Shown one piece after another: positions 12,671 through 16,004 of a stretch of DNA of 16,004 bases (its first letter is position 1; each line of letters opens with the position of its first letter). The notes under the pieces are model-generated. The model saw only the letters and a program-made list of their open reading frames with translations, did not search any database and was not told the DNA's origin. The stretch covers positions 1 through 16,004 of the forward strand of contig CAJUGT010000094.1 of the NCBI GenBank assembly GCA_910586435.1. Reading direction: 5' to 3'. The DNA is from an uncultured Acetatifactor sp. (GTDB lineage: Bacteria > Bacillota > Clostridia > Lachnospirales > Lachnospiraceae). The translations under genes were made by a program, and so were the position numbers.

Positions 12671-14428
12671 TCAAGTCCACACACCGGTTGCGGCAAAATG
12701 TTCTGCCTGCGCTGCGGCTTTTTCAATAATTTCCTGCCGATATCCCATCAGCGAAAGCAGCTTAATGGCATTTCTGGTAGTCGCTTTGCCCGACTGCAAT
12801 TTATAATTAAAGAATACATCTCCTTCTCTGACGTCTTCTTCAAAGTGATAATTTTCAAAATCATCCTTCAATAATTCTGTCAGTTCAATATCATGTGTTG
12901 CCGCAAAACATAATATATTGGAATCACTTAATGATTTCAATATCTGTGTGGAGGCAGCAATCCTTTCAATGGTGTTGGTCCCTCTCAGTACTTCGTCCAC
13001 AAAACATAATATGGGGCCTGTTCCCGCGAAAGCCGCGTCCAGAATTCGTTTCAATGCCTTGATTTCCACAATATAATAACTCTCCCCGGAACCAATGTCA
13101 TCCCGCAGCGCCATGGAAGAATACACATGAAAATAAGGCGCTTTATAGCCGTCTGCGGTACAGGTATGAATGGTTTGGGCCAGGATGGCGTTAATGGCTA
13201 CGGTCTTCAGAAAGGTGGACTTTCCGGAAGCGTTAGATCCTGTAAGCAGTACTCCTTTGTGAGTGGAAATACTGTTTTTTACGGGACTGGCAAGCAATGG
13301 GTGGAATCCCTCCTCTATCTCCACAGAAAAGGCAAAACCTGGCTTATCTTTGTGACAGATAAATTCGGGAATACACCATCCTCTTTTCTGACCCTGGGGC
13401 AGTTCTTCCCGTTCCATACCACCAGAAGTATCTTCCTTATTCTCCAGAGACTTTCGGAAAGCCCATATGGAAATTGCCGTTTCCAGGGAGCCCGTCACTT
13501 GAATTAAAGTATCTACATCCTCCCTGTGTCCTTTTAACACCATCAGCATACTGTTGAATTTTATCAAATCCACATGGAAAATCATACGGATATAATCCAT
13601 CAGCACCGCAAGAACATCCCCCGAAGCGTTTCCTCGTTGGGGCGACATAACCCAATATGAATTCTGACGCATTGCCAGCAGCTGCTTTCTTGCCGCCTGT
13701 ATTTTCCCCCATTCCTCTTTACAGACAGGAATGGGGATATTCACAAGTTCTCCACATTCATGCATCAGTCTCATAATATACGAAAAGCTTGTAATATAGG
13801 GATCTATTTCGCTTTTTTCTTTAAAATATGTCAAAATATTATAGATGGTCAACAATACAATACCCATAATCCCGACTTGGAACTTAACCCACAAAAGACC
13901 GATAAATGGCAGGAACAGCAAGTCTAAAAGGATATGTTTCTTATTGGAACGTGTTCCGAGAAGGTCAAGGTTATCCAGATAATCATACAGGGAGTATTTT
14001 CCCATGTATCCAAGCCTGCTGGCATGGAGCTGTACTTGTACCCTTTCATCGGGATGACTTCCGAAGAATTGTATCATTTCTTCCAGATGTTCCATGGACG
14101 CATCTTCCTGGTGCAGTGTTCTCAGAGTATAATACAGGTATTCTTCTCCAGAAGCGGAAAGTGTATAGTTCATTCGCTTGAATATTTCATCCATTCCCAG
14201 ATCATTCCAGGTAATGTCATCAAGCTGCCCTATTTTCTTATGCCTCTTAAAAAAGCTTCCCATCTTTTCAAAACGTTCCAGTGGATAGTCTTTTTCAATA
14301 ATTTTTTCGTAATCGTTATATAAATATTGGAGGAAAGCTTTTTTCTGTTTTCTGGCCCGGATTGCTTCCATTATAAAAATTACCAGAAAAAACGCCCCCA
14401 GAGCCAGAGCAAAAACAACGTATTCCAT
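12671..14428 (-). CDS. Membrane-anchored MutS-like ATPase
   Basis: A 585-residue protein. A membrane span lies at residues 3-21, followed by a basic stretch, and a hydrophobic hairpin of probably two spans lies at about 164-200. The MutS core helices follow, then a C-terminal ATPase (MutS domain V): Walker A TGSNASGKST at 396-405, SGES signature near 447-450, Walker B LCFVDEVLRGT near 474-484 and the conserved THD at 511-513. The mismatch-recognition and connector domains of true MutS are absent. Such MutS-related membrane proteins are known in Firmicutes, but their job is not established; DNA repair should not be assumed. The ATG at 14428 has AAGGAT 12 nt upstream, slightly far. It lies 89 bp after the purine permease on the same strand with no minus-strand terminator between, so the two may be cotranscribed. 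Confidence 0.88.
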   Translation of the reverse strand: MEYVVFALALGAFFLVIFIMEAIRARKQKKAFLQYLYNDYEKIIEKDYPLERFEKMGSFFKRHKKIGQLDDITWNDLGMDEIFKRMNYTLSASGEEYLYYTLRTLHQEDASMEHLEEMIQFFGSHPDERVQVQLHASRLGYMGKYSLYDYLDNLDLLGTRSNKKHILLDLLFLPFIGLLWVKFQVGIMGIVLLTIYNILTYFKEKSEIDPYITSFSYIMRLMHECGELVNIPIPVCKEEWGKIQAARKQLLAMRQNSYWVMSPQRGNASGDVLAVLMDYIRMIFHVDLIKFNSMLMVLKGHREDVDTLIQVTGSLETAISIWAFRKSLENKEDTSGGMEREELPQGQKRGWCIPEFICHKDKPGFAFSVEIEEGFHPLLASPVKNSISTHKGVLLTGSNASGKSTFLKTVAINAILAQTIHTCTADGYKAPYFHVYSSMALRDDIGSGESYYIVEIKALKRILDAAFAGTGPILCFVDEVLRGTNTIERIAASTQILKSLSDSNILCFAATHDIELTELLKDDFENYHFEEDVREGDVFFNYKLQSGKATTRNAIKLLSLMGYRQEIIEKAAAQAEHFAATGVWT

Positions 14429-14517
14429 AAAGGTTTTAATATCCTTTCATTTGGAAATCTGTTCTATTCAAATTTTTTTCTATTCCCGTTCCGAGACTGT
14501 TTTTAATTATTTTCTGA

Positions 14518-15945
14518 CTATGCAACCAGGAAAAACTTGAGAAGGAAAATAGCCGACAGCACATATGTCAACAGAGATACATCCTTTGCCTTTCCGGTGA
14601 AAACTTTAATAACCGTATACGCAATGAGACCGATACCAATAGCATGTCCGATAGATCCGGATACCGGCATGGAGATCAGCATTAACGCCACGGGAACCGT
14701 TTCTGCCATATCGTCAAAGTGTACGTTTTTCAAACCAGTAAGCATTAGTACTCCTACATAAATCAACGCTGACGAAGTTGCGGCGGCCGGAATAATCGCA
14801 GCAATGGGAGCGATAAACATACATGCCAAAAATACTACGCCTGTGGTAAGCGCCGTAAGACCGGTTCTTCCGCCTGCTTCCACACCCGAAGCGGACTCCA
14901 CAAAAGTGGTCACTGTGGAAGTACCTGTTGCGGAACCCACTACCGTACCCACTGCGTCTGCCAGAAGCGCCTCTTTCATCTTGGGCATTTTTCCGCTTTT
15001 ATCCAACATGCCTGCGCGACTTGCGGTTCCAACCAGTGTACCAATGGTGTCAAACATATCAATAATACAGAAAGTGACAATAAGTGTTACCACAGTAAAC
15101 CAGCCGATTTGCGCGAAACCGCTGAAGTTAAAGTGAAATAACGTGGTCTCTGCCATATCCTGAAAGGGGGGAAGGAAATTTGCTCCCTTTAAAGAGGCAA
15201 AAGGGTTGGTATTGAGGAAGAGCCATTCTCCTATCCAATAAATGATACTTGAAACCAACATGCCAAGAATAACCGCAGCCTTAACCCCTTTCTGGGCAAG
15301 GACAACAATAATAAACAAACCGATAAACATGGTGGCAACTGTCAAAACCATACTTGCGTAACCGGAACCCATGGTGGTTTTCGCAAGACCTGCTGTCAGG
15401 GAACCAAAGAAGTCACGCATGGCATAGAATGGGCCGCCTGTTTCCGAGTATATTCCGGCATTGGAACCAATCCCGATATTCATCAGCATCATGCCAATGG
15501 CGGGCGCAATGCCAAGGCGAACTCCCAAAGGAATGGCATCCACAATTTTCTCACGTATATTCAGAACGGAAAGTATGACAAAGATAATACCTTCCACCAG
15601 AATGATACACAGGGCTGACTGAAAAGACGCAAGATAGCTCATTCCGGTGAGACTGACAATATTTGCCACAACCACTGCGAAAAAACTGTTCAGCCCCATA
15701 CCGGGCGCCATGGCAAAAGGTTTGTTCGCTACAAAAGCCATCACAAACATTCCCACCGCCGACGCAATACAGGTGGCAAGAAATACACCATTCCACAATT
15801 CCTTGCCTTCTGCGCCGAATCCTGTCAGTAAATTAGGGTTAAGCGCAATAATGTAGGCCATTGTCATAAAAGTAGTAAGACCGGCTATGATCTCTGTTTT
15901 CACCGTAGTTTTGTTTTCCTTGAGCCGAAAAAATTTTTCTAGCAT
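14518..15945 (-). CDS. NCS2-family purine permease, AzgA/PbuG/PbuO type
   Basis: A 475-residue membrane protein with about 12-14 hydrophobic segments. The N-terminal motif KTEIIAGLTTFMTMAYIIAL, APGMGLNSFF and the ATGTSTVTTFVESASGVEAGGRTGL stretch (part of the substrate-binding half-helices) are typical of the AzgA branch, which brings in adenine, guanine or hypoxanthine with protons. The exact base cannot be told. I use the ATG at 15945 with AGGAGG six nt upstream; an earlier in-frame start would translate the leader element. The leader holds copy B of the element also found before degV. No purine riboswitch is visible in the 59 nt of leader inside the window. Confidence 0.93.
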   Translation of the reverse strand: MLEKFFRLKENKTTVKTEIIAGLTTFMTMAYIIALNPNLLTGFGAEGKELWNGVFLATCIASAVGMFVMAFVANKPFAMAPGMGLNSFFAVVVANIVSLTGMSYLASFQSALCIILVEGIIFVILSVLNIREKIVDAIPLGVRLGIAPAIGMMLMNIGIGSNAGIYSETGGPFYAMRDFFGSLTAGLAKTTMGSGYASMVLTVATMFIGLFIIVVLAQKGVKAAVILGMLVSSIIYWIGEWLFLNTNPFASLKGANFLPPFQDMAETTLFHFNFSGFAQIGWFTVVTLIVTFCIIDMFDTIGTLVGTASRAGMLDKSGKMPKMKEALLADAVGTVVGSATGTSTVTTFVESASGVEAGGRTGLTALTTGVVFLACMFIAPIAAIIPAAATSSALIYVGVLMLTGLKNVHFDDMAETVPVALMLISMPVSGSIGHAIGIGLIAYTVIKVFTGKAKDVSLLTYVLSAIFLLKFFLVA

Positions 15946-15952
15946 TTTTATC

Positions 15953-16000
15953 CTCCTATTCCAGTACCGTCTCTGCACTTCGGTGCCCCTATGAGGGAAG
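15953..16000 (-). promoter_or_regulatory. Leader element of the purine permease gene, copy B
   Basis: 48 nt overlapping the AGGAGG of the permease gene and matching 6156-6203 in 43 of 48 positions without gaps. As RNA: CCCU-CAU-AGGG followed by GCAC-CGAA-GUGC. The window ends four bases further, so the upstream extent of the element is unknown. Confidence 0.6.
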
Positions 16001-16004
16001 GGTT

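Noticed and set aside
14461..14517. Terminator between the purine permease and the MutS-like gene
   Set aside because: A small hairpin (TCTCG-GAA-CGGGA, with one T-G wobble) exists, but on the minus strand it is followed by A-rich sequence; the T-run is on the plus strand, where no gene ends.

Overview
The window looks like a chromosomal stretch from an anaerobic, endospore-forming member of the Clostridia, most likely a Lachnospiraceae-type genome. The evidence is the spore coat operon cotJABC, a GerA/SpoVAF-type germination protein, the oxygen-sensitive class III ribonucleotide reductase pair nrdD/nrdG, moderate GC content and strong AGGAGG-type ribosome binding sites. I see no rRNA, tRNA, CRISPR array, transposase or recombinase.

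Layout from left to right (nearly all genes on the minus strand): the N-terminal end of a Cof-type HAD phosphatase (1-275); a strong terminator (295-332); the 3' part of cotJC (343-789); a large cytoplasmic PAS/histidine kinase/receiver hybrid (823-3060); the 5' part of cotJC (3069-3332); cotJB; and cotJA (to 3754), preceded by a sigma-E-like promoter. A divergently transcribed ECF-type sigma factor and a single-span membrane protein, probably its anti-sigma factor, occupy 3963-5269 on the plus strand. Back on the minus strand come a DegV/FakB-like fatty-acid-binding protein (5278-6150), spoVAF (6282-7754, with a good sigma-G promoter), nrdG and nrdD, a WYL-domain regulator, a YjjG-type HAD phosphatase, an unlisted 48-residue membrane peptide, a membrane-anchored MutS-like ATPase (12671-14428) and an NCS2/AzgA-type purine permease (14518-15945). 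The 48-residue peptide through nrdG reads as one transcription unit from a clear sigma-A promoter at 12639-12667.

The most striking observation is that cotJC, a manganese-catalase-like spore coat gene, is split by about 2.4 kb carrying only the hybrid kinase. Both halves end in the same 5-bp sequence AGGTA in the same reading phase. Precise deletion between the two copies would restore a 201-codon cotJC with all five expected metal ligands (E35, E65, H68, E136, H169). The layout resembles intervening elements of sporulation genes such as skin in sigK, but no recombinase is encoded here. The insert ends also show a weak dyad (GCGCA-N4-AGTAA in inverted orientation about the AGGTA core), as a serine-integrase attachment site might. 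Whether the element is excised cannot be decided from sequence alone.

A second observation is a 48-nt leader element (43/48 identical, 32 nt of it without a mismatch) that runs into the ribosome binding sites of two unrelated genes, degV and the purine permease. It can fold into two small hairpins, and one of the differences between the copies keeps a base pair (U-G versus C-G). It may be a cis-regulatory RNA that I do not recognise.
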